Assembly: GCA_032622095.1 (NCBI GenBank)
Contig: CP136061.1
Span: 66,655,127-66,719,126, forward strand
Length of the DNA stretch: 64,000 nucleotides
Source: Siphonodentalium dalli
Taxonomy: Eukaryota > Mollusca > Scaphopoda > Gadilida > Siphonodentaliidae
Direction: 5' to 3'
The stretch's first letter is position 1. The number at the start of each line of letters is the position of its first letter. Made by a program: the position numbers and the translations under genes. The notes under the pieces were generated by a model. It searched no databases and had not been told where the DNA came from. It saw only the letters and a list, made by a program, of their open reading frames with translations. Positions 35,150-44,575 of the stretch are shown here, piece after piece.

Positions 35150-35410
35150 ACACAGTGGACATACCAGTTATTCCGTTGGCTGGCGCAGGCCACAATGGAA
35201 ACATATATGTGAAGGGCGTAAATATGGTGCTGCCAATAGGTTCACATTGGACCTACATATTGACATAGGTTCATATTGGACTTATTTTATTCTGAAATAG
35301 TCCCATAGTGAGCTTATTTAACTTTTTTATTATTTATTTAATTAAGTTTGTTTAAATCAATCTGGGAGAACAATCCGGACGGACAGACATACATACATAT
35401 CCTATTCCTT
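35150..35410 (+). repeat. Dispersed repeat U, copy 1 (partner at 39.33 kb)
   Basis: AGGTTCACATTGGACCTACA, TATTGACATAGGTTCATATT and GAAATAGTCCCATAGTG correspond to 39,355-39,440. The segment closes with GGACGGACAGACATACATAC, the kind of end seen on the ACTAG-type repeats. Confidence 0.55.
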
Positions 35411-35604
35411 TACATATATATGAGCCTTGAAGTCTCCCATAAGATTAATAGAACCGTGTGTTGAATAAATATCGACCAAGTCAGACAAATCAGATAGGCA
35501 TTTCTCATGTTTCATCCAGGAAGTTCAAATTGGAAGATACACTTGAAAGATGAAAATAAATTGATTGTACTCAAGTCTTAAGCGAATTCCAATTATTCGT
35601 TTAT
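35411..35604. other. No recognisable feature
   Basis: Short unique-looking stretch before the MITE. Confidence 0.4.
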
Positions 35605-35606
35605 TA

Positions 35607-36037
35607 AAGGTACTCAGTCCGATTAGACGCTCCTAAATTTCTATTTCTTGGCTTTGGTGGTAAAAATATTTGATTCGAGTCGAGGAACCCACCCATCAAT
35701 GCTCAGAGTGATCAGATATCGATTTTTGAAGTTTGTTAATTTTTGGAGATGTGGGCCAGAACTACGTGCTCAAACGGACAACTCAAAGATGGATAACTCA
35801 AAAATCAAGTTGTTACTATTAACTATAATAACCACTTGATTTTAGAGTTATCCATCTTACACCCGCAATTTGTCTGTTTGAGCGCGTTGTTCTGCCCCAC
35901 GTCTCGAGAACTTAACAAACTTCAAAAATCGATATCTGATCACTCTGAGCTTTGATGGGTGGGTTCCTCGACTCGAATCAAATATTTTTAACCCCGAAGC
36001 CAAAGAAATAGTAATCTTAATTCGGATTGAGTACCTT
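35607..36037. mobile_element. TA-target MITE with long TIRs, copy 2 (431 bp)
   Basis: The ends AAGGTACTCAGTCCGAT and ATCGG-like complement TGAGTACCTT are flanked by TA. The arms include AATATTTGATTCGAGTCGAG and AAATCGATATCTGATCACTC with complements. An inner palindrome (ATAACTCAAAAATCAAGTTG / CAACTTGATTTTAGAGTTAT-like) is at the centre. Family of 11,649-12,119. Confidence 0.75.
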
Positions 36038-36546
36038 TAGCTATATTTATTGTCGAAGCACGGAGTACATGGCGTCTATTAATGAGAAATGCCCCACCGT
36101 CTCGATGGTAGCTGCCACCGGTCTTCGTTACTATATTTCTCCCGCATTTGGCGACATTTATTTAGTTTTGGTGAATTTCATTTAGAAAATGGAGGGAACT
36201 ATCGTCAAGCCAATGCTCAGTTATACCCACGACGTCATACACTTTTATATTATGTAATGATGTTAAATACGATGCACTGGACTTCATGCCAGTGGCTCTC
36301 CATGATACCAGTGTAACGTGATTATATACCTGTACATATATTTACATTGTAATGTGGTATGAGTAATCGTACTGGCCAAGATTGGTCATTGTTAGCGAGT
36401 CTTTGTGAATATTGCTGTAATTTCTCCACGGACAACTGTACACACCCGGTGGCCAGAAATTTCTCTCCGAAATTCGTCGGCAGTCTGTTTTGAAATGGTT
36501 ATTCTGGCAGATTTTGCTTCGGGGTCGGTTTTTGCAGGACATAACT
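36038..36546. other. No gene recognised
   Basis: A 38-codon frame from ATG at about 36,069 (MASINEKCPTVSMV) has no known match. Other frames are short. Confidence 0.35.
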
Positions 36547-36761
36547 TTAACCCTTTCAGTGCCAAGTCCGATTTTTGTATCAACCCATATTTCCTTGATC
36601 ATTTTTCAAATTTATTGCTTATAATAATGTGATACATTGATGGAAAGAGCTCTAAGAGCTCTTTCCATCAATGTATCACACTATTATAATCAATAAATTT
36701 GAAAAATGATCAAGGAAATATGGGTTGATACAAAAATCGGACTTGGCACTGAAATGGTTAA
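36547..36761. mobile_element. Near-palindromic piggyBac-like element, 215 bp
   Basis: TTAACCCTTTCAGTGCCAAG at the left is mirrored by CTTGGCACTGAAATGGTTAA at the right, with arms of about 100 bp meeting at GAGCTCTAAGAGCTC. TTAA target and CCC-type ends as at 357-752. There is one mismatch in the terminal CCC at the right. Confidence 0.7.
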
Positions 36762-37910
36762 TATATGAAGGAATAATGCCACGTTGTGTCAGAAAGTCGC
36801 GGATGTTTGTTTGTTTTTTTTTTTGCTCGTCCTCAGATCAACCTCCTATGTAGAGTAGAAGCTCCTGGTCTCGAACAATGTACCCTTGTTTAAACTGTAA
36901 GGTGTATCAGTTTTAGGTGGAGATCTCTGATTTTACTTCGCGTCTGGAATGCTGTATCTCCGGCGTTCGTTCCAAATTGAGGATTCGCGATTCGTAGTTC
37001 TCTATTAATGTGTGGAACAGTTGTTCAACCCTAACCATAACCCTAACGATCATGATGTCGACATTCTCGTTGGTCCTGTCGATGGCGTTCTTTAGTGAGT
37101 TATTCACCTGATTAATTTTCGAATGGGCTTCTTCTAAGTTCTTCAGTAATCGTAACAGAGGTACTGAGGTGGGTGAGACCCTTAAGAGTTTTGCTACACA
37201 CAACGTCGGTCGAGTCGATTACTTTGTCGATCTCATCGAACAGCGAGTCTTCTTATTGGGGGCACAATTTTTTAATTCTTGCTGAATCTGGCAAGTTTAG
37301 GGGTTAATATCGGTACTTCTGTTTGGCCGTGACCACCCTCCGTGTGTATGTGGGTTTCGACGACACACACACACACACACACACACAGATATGGCCACTA
37401 AAATCACCCCTAGACGCAACATGGGCGGTCCGGGCTGTTAGCTTCATTCGCGGCGAACATATTCGCCGATGCCGGCATTTTGAGGGTTAATAGCGACACT
37501 TCTGCGTGATCGCGACCCCTGCCCGTGCGTGAGTGGGTTTCAATGCACTGTAATATTATACGTTGTGTTTCCGCAATACAATATGTGACCCATGTCAAAG
37601 AGTGGCCCATGCAGCCATTGTTCACACCTGAATATCGAATGCAATTAACGCGGTCATAAAAGTTACATACTGCAACAATGAGACATCCGCGAAGAAACAT
37701 CCGCGATTCCATACATCCTGCAAAAAGTCTAACCGGTACGCAATATATCTAGTACATTTTAAATTATATTTCTTAAAATAAGTCGCATTGTGTGAAACCC
37801 GAAATGTGTTGTTTTGCGAGATATCATCATAGCTTCATTGACAAGGCCAGATCAGCCTGGCAGTATACACCCATAGGGCGTAATAACAACATATGAATAA
37901 GTATCATATG
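36762..37910. other. No firm gene; possible coiled-coil relic and a duplicated block
   Basis: A - strand frame (37,203-36,913) reads like a coiled coil (NLEEAHSKINQVNNSLKNAI, VEQLFHTLIENYESRILNLE), somewhat like the region after B-boxes in TRIM proteins. No RING or B-box is seen. A ~90-bp block recurs at 37,275-37,365 and 37,460-37,550 (GGGTTAATAKCG.ACTTCTG, GTGAGTGGGTTTC). A (CA)n lies at 37,363-37,387. Confidence 0.3.
37363..37387. repeat. (CA)n microsatellite
   Basis: About 12 CA dinucleotides. Confidence 0.95.
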
Positions 37911-38037
37911 CATCAATTTACAGTGCCGCCTGATCGTGAGGCATGAAGATAGTAACAAAGACGCTCATTTTGCAGCTTTCGATCTCTGACTTTCTTGAAT
38001 ACCCATGCGATACAGTGTTAATATTAATTTTAATAAC
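37911..38037 (+). promoter_or_regulatory. Conserved upstream block of first exon 1a
   Basis: CATCAATTTACAGTGCC, TGAGGCAT, GTAACAAAGAC, GCAGCTTTCGAT and CCCATGCGATACAGTGTT occur in the same order before exon 1c (41,781-41,923) and in part before 1b and at 39.46 kb. Conservation among tandem copies suggests the duplicated unit holds the promoter and 5' UTR. No TATA box is obvious. Confidence 0.45.
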
Positions 38038-38092
38038 ATGGAGCTAAGTACGGTGCTGATAGTATTGATGGCAAGCTTGCTTCTTTTAGGAG
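38038..38092 (+). CDS. Cys-loop receptor-like gene, alternative first exon 1a (signal peptide)
   Basis: ATG opens MELSTVLIVLMASLLLLG, a short polar start and a hydrophobic core typical of a secretory signal, then one base of the next codon before a GAG|GTATGT donor. Phase 1 fits exon 2 at 55,089, which starts GT GGT TGC; the join gives ...LLLG-GGCFGE. Two further copies (40,208; 41,924) encode near-identical peptides with the same donor. Either these are alternative first exons of one receptor gene or starts of tandem gene copies whose other exons were lost. The distance to exon 2 is 17 kb. Confidence 0.55.
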
Positions 38093-38459
38093 GTATGTAT
38101 ACATATGGACGTCGTCTGTCAAAGAAGCTACAAGAAAACCAATGTCAGAAATGGTAACGCGCTCAAGATAATATATTATATACACATGATTGTAATTATA
38201 GAATCTAAAATATATTGGTTTCGCGAATGACCAACTCAGAATTCCGTTAAAATAACAATAACAACCAGCACCTAATTAACGAACCGGCGGCCGACTCCGC
38301 CGTCTCCGCCCACAACCCCCCAGTGGGCTGGAGAACGAAAACAGTCTATACAAGTTGAAATATAAGACTTACAAATTATCTTTTTCATTTCTTTTATTTG
38401 TAATTGACATAGCTTATCACAAACCAAAAATTAACATTATTGACATAACGTTAATTAAT
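38093..38459. other. Start of intron 1 (copy a) and a duplicated block
   Basis: After the donor, AAGAAGCTACA-type sequence is shared with copies b and c. From about 38,267 (CACCTAATTAACGAACCGG, then CTTTTATTTGTAATTGACAT) it matches 50,038-50,180. Confidence 0.4.
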
Positions 38460-38886
38460 GATACGGGCGCTCTTGGCGGTGGGTATGCTGTTAAAATATT
38501 CACCTCCGTCAAAAACCGCCATAAACAGACGGAATAGTAAGATATAGAACACTTTGTTCTTATGTCAATCAGAAATATGGCATAAACAGTATGTTATTGT
38601 CAATTTGTCCCCTTTGTTATGTAAACAAAAGCAAAAAACGTTACGTTCCCTGGCTTTTGTTTAGGTCCGGATATGGTAAACATAAAGAGTGTTATTTGTT
38701 ACTGTTTTCCTGATATGGAAATAATAAAGAGCGTTTATATCATTTTGTCTGATTAACCAATAGAATACCGCCGTGTTATGTAAACAGAAGCACAACTTCT
38801 GTTTCACGAGCAGTCTCTTGTTTATGTACACTATCGTACGTATTGACGACAATATACTATTTACGCGCTGATAATGTTTGGCATAT
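38460..38886 (-). repeat. Dispersed repeat S, inverted copy
   Basis: Partner of 6,603-6,975: TAAAATATTCACCTCCGTCA, GGTAAACATAAAGAGTGTTA, GGAAATAATAAAGAGCGTTT and AATATACTATTTACGCGCTG in reverse order. It lies 32 kb from its partner. Confidence 0.65.
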
Positions 38887-39329
38887 TAGCGGAACTGTAT
38901 ATAGTTTGGTGTTCCTTCTGTTGATGGCGATTTGAACAAATATAAATATTTCGGCAACGAACGCCGCCCGTGCCTTTAACGTAACGACAATACACGAAAT
39001 TGAAATTCCCAATTACACCTTTTACCGGCCTCCGACTCGCAGTTCGACTTTTAATCATCCCAAAATGTCCCATTCTATAAATAAAACACCCATGTTATTG
39101 TCAGCGCCCACAGCTCGCTAGAATCTATATAGGACAGTATACACGCGGCGCGCGTAATAAGGTATCGCCGCGTAGAACTTTTCCCCTGGATATATACTAC
39201 TATAGCTGAAACAGGCTCCCTGCTAGATCCTTTATTCAGCATCGGAGGGGGGGGGGGGGGTGCTGCGCGCACATGTCACACAAATCATATATTCATTCAT
39301 ATATAGACATACTATTTATTATGCTACTT
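38887..39329. repeat. Block duplicated at 50.17-50.36 kb
   Basis: ACGACAATACACGAAATTGA, TACACCTTTTACCGG, AACTTTTAATC-type and CTAGAATCTATATAGGACAG match 50,170-50,335. A 14-G tract (39,247-39,260) follows. Confidence 0.5.
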
Positions 39330-39461
39330 CAATATATCCTCGTGCTGGTGCCTGGTAGGCTCATATTGGACTTAAATATTGACATTGGTTCACAGTGGAC
39401 TTATTTGATTCTGGAATAAGCCCATAGTGGACTTATGTACCCGTTATAGGTTCACTTTAGA
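39330..39461 (+). repeat. Dispersed repeat U, copy 2
   Basis: CATATTGGACTTAAATATTG, ACATTGGTTCACAGTGG and GGAATAAGCCCATAGTGG parallel 35,230-35,320. Confidence 0.5.
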
Positions 39462-39515
39462 CCCATGCGATATAGATTTCACATTCAGTTATCACATTCG
39501 AAACATAATACATTT
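39462..39515 (+). pseudogene. Decayed fourth copy of the first-exon unit
   Basis: CCCATGCGATATAGATTTCA, CATTCAGTTATCACATTCGA and AACATAATAC align with the upstream blocks of exons 1b and 1c. The sequence diverges where the ATG should be, and no signal peptide or donor follows. Confidence 0.5.
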
Positions 39516-40151
39516 ATTATTCACGCAGAACTTTAAGACTCATTCCGTCAGATGGGTAGGAGGCTCCTCTTGATTTTTCCCTGAACCTCATAAAATCAAA
39601 TATATTGTACTGTATATCATTTTAAGACGCCTATATATACTCAAAGCGCTTCCTCCAATCTTTCATTCAAAAACATCCATGCATCGAGGTGTCTATACTT
39701 CATACCGCTCCGCTCTTTGCGACAAGGGTTTACATAATTATGACACCTATATATAAAGTGCACCTGGGCCATGCATATCTACTATCACATATGCTATTCA
39801 TATAGGTCTATACTGTATTATGCACCTGTGCCGATATCTTCCACCTCCATACACACGGCAATGTCCCTAATCCCTAAACACAATAATAGCCGTAAGTTTT
39901 ATAGATAAAGCATAACCGAACCATACAAGGTTACAATTAATGTATTATATGGCTGAATGTTGTGCCCGTGGTCTGTCCTGTTCAGGATTAAGATTTATAT
40001 AACGTATTGTAATGGTGGGCTCGATAAGTGTATACGGTAAGCAATATACAGATACGTATATACGTATATACAGATGGTAAAAAAATGCCGCCATTATAGG
40101 TTTATATCTGATAATGCTATGAGGATCAGGCGAACTTTCGATACATAGTTT
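39516..40151. other. No recognisable feature
   Basis: Intergenic or intronic AT-rich DNA; only small frames. Confidence 0.4.
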
Positions 40152-40207
40152 AATGCCCATTCGACAGTGTGTTCACATTCATTTATCACATACGAAAACA
40201 TACTACG
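40152..40207 (+). promoter_or_regulatory. Conserved upstream block of first exon 1b
   Basis: GCCCATTCGACAGTGTGTTC, ACATTCATTTATCACATACG and AACATACTACG directly precede the ATG and are nearly the same as before exon 1c. Confidence 0.45.
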
Positions 40208-40262
40208 ATGGAGCTAAGTACGGCGCCGATAGGATTGTTTGCAATCTTTATTCTATTAGGAG
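40208..40262 (+). CDS. Cys-loop receptor-like gene, alternative first exon 1b (signal peptide)
   Basis: Encodes MELSTAPIGLFAIFILLG and one base of the next codon, then GAG|GTATGT. Length (55 nt), phase and donor are the same as in 1a and 1c. Differences from 1c fall on hydrophobic codons and keep the signal-peptide character, with no stop or frame change. This suggests the copy is recent or selected. A proline at residue 7 is unusual but tolerated in a signal region. The intron start also matches copy c (CTTTCCCATGAACAAGAATC). Confidence 0.5.
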
Positions 40263-40599
40263 GTATGTAAATAAGAAGCTATAAGCCATCACCGCTCATA
40301 CTTTCCCATGAACAAGAATCTATAATTTCATTTGACTTAGGTACAATTCACACTTAACGCGAGTAATATAAAATACGTTATATTGTATATACGGATAACA
40401 GCAGGGTCACCACAGTGCTCCTGTAAAATTATAAACGACCCCGGATGGTAGTAATACGATATTTAGATTCACGATTAGACCGTTCGGTTTCAACAATTAT
40501 GGGTCAACCTGTATGAACGTCGGTGATGACAATATGTCAATTGTATCGACGCGCGATGTGAAGAGTCAATACAAAATTAGTCTGTGTAGCGGACGTGCC

Positions 40600-40602
<3 letters not shown>
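40263..40602. other. Start of intron 1 (copy b)
   Basis: The first ~120 bp are homologous to the intron start of copy c (GACTTAGGTACAATTCACAC). No further feature. Confidence 0.4.

Positions 40603-40664
<62 letters not shown>
40603..40664. repeat. (TA)n microsatellite
   Basis: About 31 TA dinucleotides, immediately followed by TTTATT, the antisense of the poly(A) signal of the candidate exon at 40,780. Confidence 0.95.
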
Positions 40665-40666
<2 letters not shown>

Positions 40667-40667
<1 letters not shown>

Positions 40668-40672
40668 TTATT
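40667..40672 (-). terminator. AATAAA poly(A) signal for the - strand candidate exon
   Basis: TTTATT on the + strand, i.e. AATAAA on the - strand, about 110 nt past the TAA at 40,780. Confidence 0.35.
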
Positions 40673-40779
40673 CCTCCATATAATGAAGAGCATATGGCGG
40701 AGTATTAGCACGATTTTAGGCTGAACGTTGAGAGTTAGTTTGCTTACGACTTTTGAACATGTCAACTCACTTTAAATTC

Positions 40780-40966
40780 TTAGTTCTCCTCAGAAACATA
40801 TGCAGTCACCCGCGTCGGTGGAATCATTGCCGCACGTTTGTCTAAGTTATCGGGCCGAATGGAGGTATTGTTTTCTGATATTCCATAGCCATTGTGGTTG
40901 GAGTTCATTGCAACAATATCACTGTTTGGTGTAACTACATTCTCATTTTTAAAGGGACCCAATGTA
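40780..40966 (-). CDS. Candidate terminal exon of an unidentified membrane/secreted protein gene
   Basis: On the - strand a possible acceptor ACTGCAAG|TACATT is followed by an open frame. It reads LGPFKNENVVTPNSDIVAMN, then GYGISENNTSIRP, then DKRAAMIPPTRVTAYVSEEN and stop. An AATAAA lies 110 nt on. Polar, N/S-rich composition and balanced codon use resemble a cytoplasmic tail. The frame is also open upstream to beyond 41,184, with a possible membrane helix (TYISIFYVVTILHTYMIL), so the exon may be longer. Three ~20-bp TATACATAGGG repeats lie across the acceptor. Family unknown. It would be a gene on the opposite strand inside the large first intron. Confidence 0.35.
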
Positions 40967-41780
40967 CTTGCAGTGGGTATACATAGGGTGTACAGTGGGT
41001 ATACATAGGGCGTACAGTGGCTATACATTTCCAAAATCATATAGGTATGTAAAATCGTCACGACATAGAAGATGGAGATATAAGTAAACTTTGTTGTTAT
41101 GTTAATTATTGACAGCTCCGCAACAACAACAGGTCGCGTGTTTAATATGTAAACAAGACTGTTACAGTGATCATTTGTCAACAAACATCGCTGATGGCGT
41201 AGAAATTCAAATATGTTAGTACAAATGTGATTTCTGGATCGGTTACGGAGTTGCGGTTAGTGACTGGTAATTTCAGAGGTTTTTCCATCAAAATTTGGGG
41301 TTGGGTACCCAATTGCCCTTGGAAAAAAACCTAGTGTTGGAAGGGTGGGTGTCCGACATCGGAAAGGAAAAAAAATTGCGTTCCCGAGGTGGTGGATCCA
41401 AAAATAAAAAACCCCAAATTTCAACCCTGTATCATGGATTTTACAACCCCGTCCCCATGCTAGCATTATACAATATCCGATAAACACAGTGGCATTAACA
41501 GTTTTACAAATAAGTAAGTATTAGAAGCAAAGCTTAGAATTAGGTGCGATGAATGGTAAATAATGAGCACCCGATTGGGCAAGAATTGACAAGTTGCATG
41601 TGAAAAGCCAGTAGATTAATACAAAGGAAATGTTGTAATTGCGAAAAAGTTTAATAAATCAAAGAAACGAAACAAACGCGAATACCACACAGCTGATACA
41701 GTCGAACGAATGTAGATCAACAATGAAATAATAGTCCCAACATTAACACTCGTGCATGTATTAGCCAACATAGCCGCAAT
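40967..41780. other. No firm feature
   Basis: Holds the possible upstream extension of the - strand exon and short repeats (GTGGGTATACATAGGG x3 at about 40,973-41,030). Otherwise featureless. Confidence 0.35.
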
Positions 41781-41923
41781 GCATCAATTTGCAGTGCCCT
41801 CTGGTCATGAGGCATATTAGTGTCATTAGAAGTTAGTAACAACGACAGCTTTCGACCCCGAACCTTGTTGAACGCCCATGCGATACAGTGTTCACATTCA
41901 TTTATCACTTGAAACATACTACG
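41781..41923 (+). promoter_or_regulatory. Conserved upstream block of first exon 1c
   Basis: CATCAATTTGCAGTGCC, TGAGGCAT, GTAACAACGACAGCTTTCGA, CCCATGCGATACAGTGTTCA and CATTCATTTATCACTTG. This shares ordered blocks with the 1a unit (37,911) and, nearer the ATG, with 1b. Confidence 0.45.
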
Positions 41924-41978
41924 ATGGAGCTAAGTACGGCGTCGATAGGATTGTTGGCAAGCTTGATTCTGTTAGCAG
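41924..41978 (+). CDS. Cys-loop receptor-like gene, alternative first exon 1c (signal peptide)
   Basis: Encodes MELSTASIGLLASLILLA plus one base, then CAG|GTATGT, the best donor of the three copies. It is the copy closest to exon 2 (13.1 kb), and its phase 1 end gives LILLA-GGCFGEHGQ on joining. The signal peptide would be removed at or near the junction, placing the receptor N-terminus outside the cell. Its paralogue on the other strand (33,697) shares the SIGLLA core. Among the three, this is my first choice as the working first exon. Confidence 0.6.
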
Positions 41979-42149
41979 GTATGTATACCTATCTATCTAT
42001 CATGGAAGCTATCACATCGCAGAACTTGTCCTATGAAAAAGAATCTACGATATATTTAGACTTAAGTACTATTCACACTTACTTTAATGCGAGTAATACC
42101 CTGCCAGAAATGTGCCTGCAGAAATTTTACTGCAGAAGCTGATGGCAAC
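41979..42149. other. Start of intron 1 (copy c)
   Basis: Shares CCTATGAAAAAGAATCTACG and GACTTAAGTACTATTCACAC with copy b's intron. An ORF runs through from exon 1c only because the intron start lacks stops. Confidence 0.4.
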
Positions 42150-42415
42150 CACCAGACCAACAATTTCTGCCGTAATTACGGTACCATCGTATGTGGAGGA
42201 AATACGCTTTTCCGTAATTTTTACGGTTGTTCCATGTCCGAATAAAAAAAAACAGCTTCCCGTAAATTTTACGACAAATTGTATTTTTTACGGTATATCC
42301 GTTATGGAGAAAACGCTTCTCCCTAAATAACACGGTAGTACCAGCTGTGAAAGAAAAAAAATCATTCATCCGTGAAATTTACGGTGGGAGCATAAAATTC
42401 ACCATAATTGACGGA
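42150..42415. mobile_element. Hairpin-rich element with repeated CCGTAAATTTTACGG motifs
   Basis: At least six short palindromes or half-palindromes of the form CCGTAATTACGG, CCGTAATTTTTACGG, CCGTAAATTTTACG or CCGTGAAATTTACGG are spaced 35-60 bp apart. A CCATAATTGACGG-like end closes the segment. The boundaries are approximate. Confidence 0.5.
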
Positions 42416-42462
42416 ATTACATTTATTAATTTTTTCCCCTAAATTTTAATGTGTATTTTCGC

Positions 42463-42535
42463 CCATGTCAGGGTTCGAACCTGTGCCAACCTCGTATAGC
42501 ACAGACTGCGTTTATCGTATCCACGATCCAAAAAT
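42463..42535 (-). repeat. tRNA-like sequence (SINE or tRNA relic)
   Basis: On the - strand GGCACAGGTTCGAACCCTGA looks like a T-arm with a B box (GGTTCGAACCC). About 50 nt upstream lies GTGGATACGATAAACGC. The acceptor and D arms do not pair convincingly, so it is not a functional tRNA. Confidence 0.3.
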
Positions 42536-42639
42536 GGCGGATCTGGTCCGATTTAATATTTCTTCTCTTTATTGCTTTTGTCGTTCAGACGTGCGAGCAG
42601 TTTCCTCACCCTGGGGCTAATTTTCCCAGATGACCGCCC

Positions 42640-43048
42640 TAATTTTTTCTTACATTCTTTAGCAAATTGTATAATTATATTCTTATTTTTTATAACCATT
42701 TCTTACATTCTATAACAATTTTTTTTATCATTTTTTCTTATATTCTTTAACAATTTTATCATTTTTGATCATTTTTTATTACATTCTTTTATCATCTTTG
42801 ATCATTTTTTCTTTCATTCATTATCAATTTGTATAATTTTTTCTTACATTCTTTAACAATTTTTATAATTTTTTATAATTTTGTATTATCATTATTTCTT
42901 ACGTTCTTTAACCATTTTTTATCATTTTTTTTTCGTTTTTTCTTACATTCTTTAACAAGTATACAAAAAATATAAAATTTGTGAGGCCAATGCATTCTCT
43001 TATATATACGAGGCGACCTATGTCATGAGAGAATAAATTGGCACAGGG
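42640..43048. repeat. T-rich degenerate tandem repeat plus half of the 630-700 hairpin block
   Basis: About ten units of TTCTTACATTCTTTAACAAT TTTTATAA-like sequence run to 42,960. AGGCCAATGCATTCTCTTAT and CACAGGG, shared with the piggyBac-like element at 357-752, follow. Confidence 0.6.
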
Positions 43049-43667
43049 ACTATTATTGAACAGAAGAGATAGCTTATTTCGCCCGAAAGGAGAGTATAAC
43101 TTGGGAAAGTTGGATTTCACTGTGTCAAAAAATATCGCATGTGTCTCTTGGTTTACCAATATGAGTACATGTTAGCCCGAAATTACCATTGCTTTTCTTT
43201 GTTATCATATGAAATCGTAGTAAACCAGCTTCGAATCGGATCAAACCAGCATAATATATCTTGGCCTGTGACAATGGTACAACTGTATACCGAGAACAAT
43301 CAGCAAAAAGAAAATAAATATGCATTCATGAATTATTTTACAAAGAATTACTTTTTAAATCTGATACAATTTTTGATGTATTAAATAACGTATTCTACTA
43401 AAGTATACGGTATATACTATACATGTTAGCTATATATCTCTCTGTTTTAAAAGAGATAATGTGCATTATTAGTTTTATACTTGTTCTTGGTAACCACTTA
43501 ATGAGTATTTTAAATGAAGTTTGTTACGTGAAAAGAATTAAAAATTGATACGATAATTTGAACATGGACGGAAACTTTATAGTGGCGTATTTACGATGAG
43601 AAGAAGCAAAATAGTTAATTAAAAAGTTAAATAGTTAGTATTATTACTGACCTTTAGTCGACATGTG
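43049..43667. other. No recognisable feature
   Basis: AT-rich DNA without a supported feature. Confidence 0.4.
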
Positions 43668-44575
43668 ATTGGCGTGTACGCACTTATATTGCATGGGACC
43701 ATGTCTGCTTGAACAATTCATGTGCATGTTTTCACATGTCACAATATGTCCCATGTTGAGACGTGGCGACATGGGGTTAGGGTGTGCATTCTTATATTGC
43801 ATGGGACACTGTCTGGTCTATTTGATTATTTCGTGTGTATGTCATCAAGGCTGATCACATCGTCACAGATGGGTGGCACACGGGTTGGGGTGTACGTATA
43901 CTTATAATGCATGCAGCACTGTCCGGTCGGTTTGAACATTTCCTGTGTATGTCATCATGGCTGGTCATAGAGACGCGGTACAAGGGTTGGGTATACATAC
44001 TTTTAATGCATTTTATTATATAGGCAATATCGTTCATGTGCAAATTTTTCACGTCTGGTCATGACATGTAGGGACGCGGCGATATGTGGTTGGGGTGCAG
44101 TATGTATTTTTTTCTAATATTGATTGTGACACTGTCGTGTTTGTTTGACAATTTCATGTGCACGTTTTCACGACTGGTTACATGTAGAGACGCCGCGACA
44201 TGGGATTGGCGTGTACGCACTTATATTGCATGGGGCCATATCTGCTTGAAAATTTCATTAGCATGTTTTCACATGTCATAATGGGTCCCATATAGAGACG
44301 TGGCGACTCTTGGTAATTAGGGTGTGCGTACTTATATTGCATGGAACACTGTCAGGTCTATTTGATTATTTCGTGTGTATGCCACCAAGGCTGATCACAT
44401 AGTCACAGATGGGTGGCACCGGGGGTTGGGGTGTACGTATACGTATATTGCATGCAACACTGTCCGATCGGTTTGAGTATTTCATGTGTATGTTCTCATG
44501 GCTGATCACAGTGGCGTGGCTCGGGGGGGGGGGGGGGTATACATACTTTTATTGCAATTGATTATATAGGCAGCA
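43668..44575 (+). repeat. Satellite with higher-order structure (monomer ~108 bp, HOR 538 bp)
   Basis: Nine diverged monomers are anchored on GTGTACGCACTTATATTGCATGGG-like sequence at 43,672; 43,780; 43,887; 43,989; 44,094; 44,210; 44,322; 44,430; 44,537. Monomers 6-9 match monomers 1-4 far better than their neighbours (start to start 538 bp), so the array is a five-monomer higher-order repeat plus a partial second copy. A 15-G tract interrupts the end. Confidence 0.8.

Noticed and set aside
36913-37203. TRIM-type protein gene
   Set aside because: Only a coiled-coil-like stretch; no RING, B-box or NHL/SPRY segment around it.
40577-40765. 62-codon - strand frame
   Set aside because: Mostly the (TA)n microsatellite read as IYIYIY.
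41888-42142. 84-codon gene
   Set aside because: It is exon 1c reading upstream into the 5' UTR and downstream into the intron; the GTATGT donor at 41,979 and its paralogues define the exon.
42463-42535. Functional tRNA gene
   Set aside because: Only the T-arm/B box is convincing; no proper acceptor or D stem pairs.
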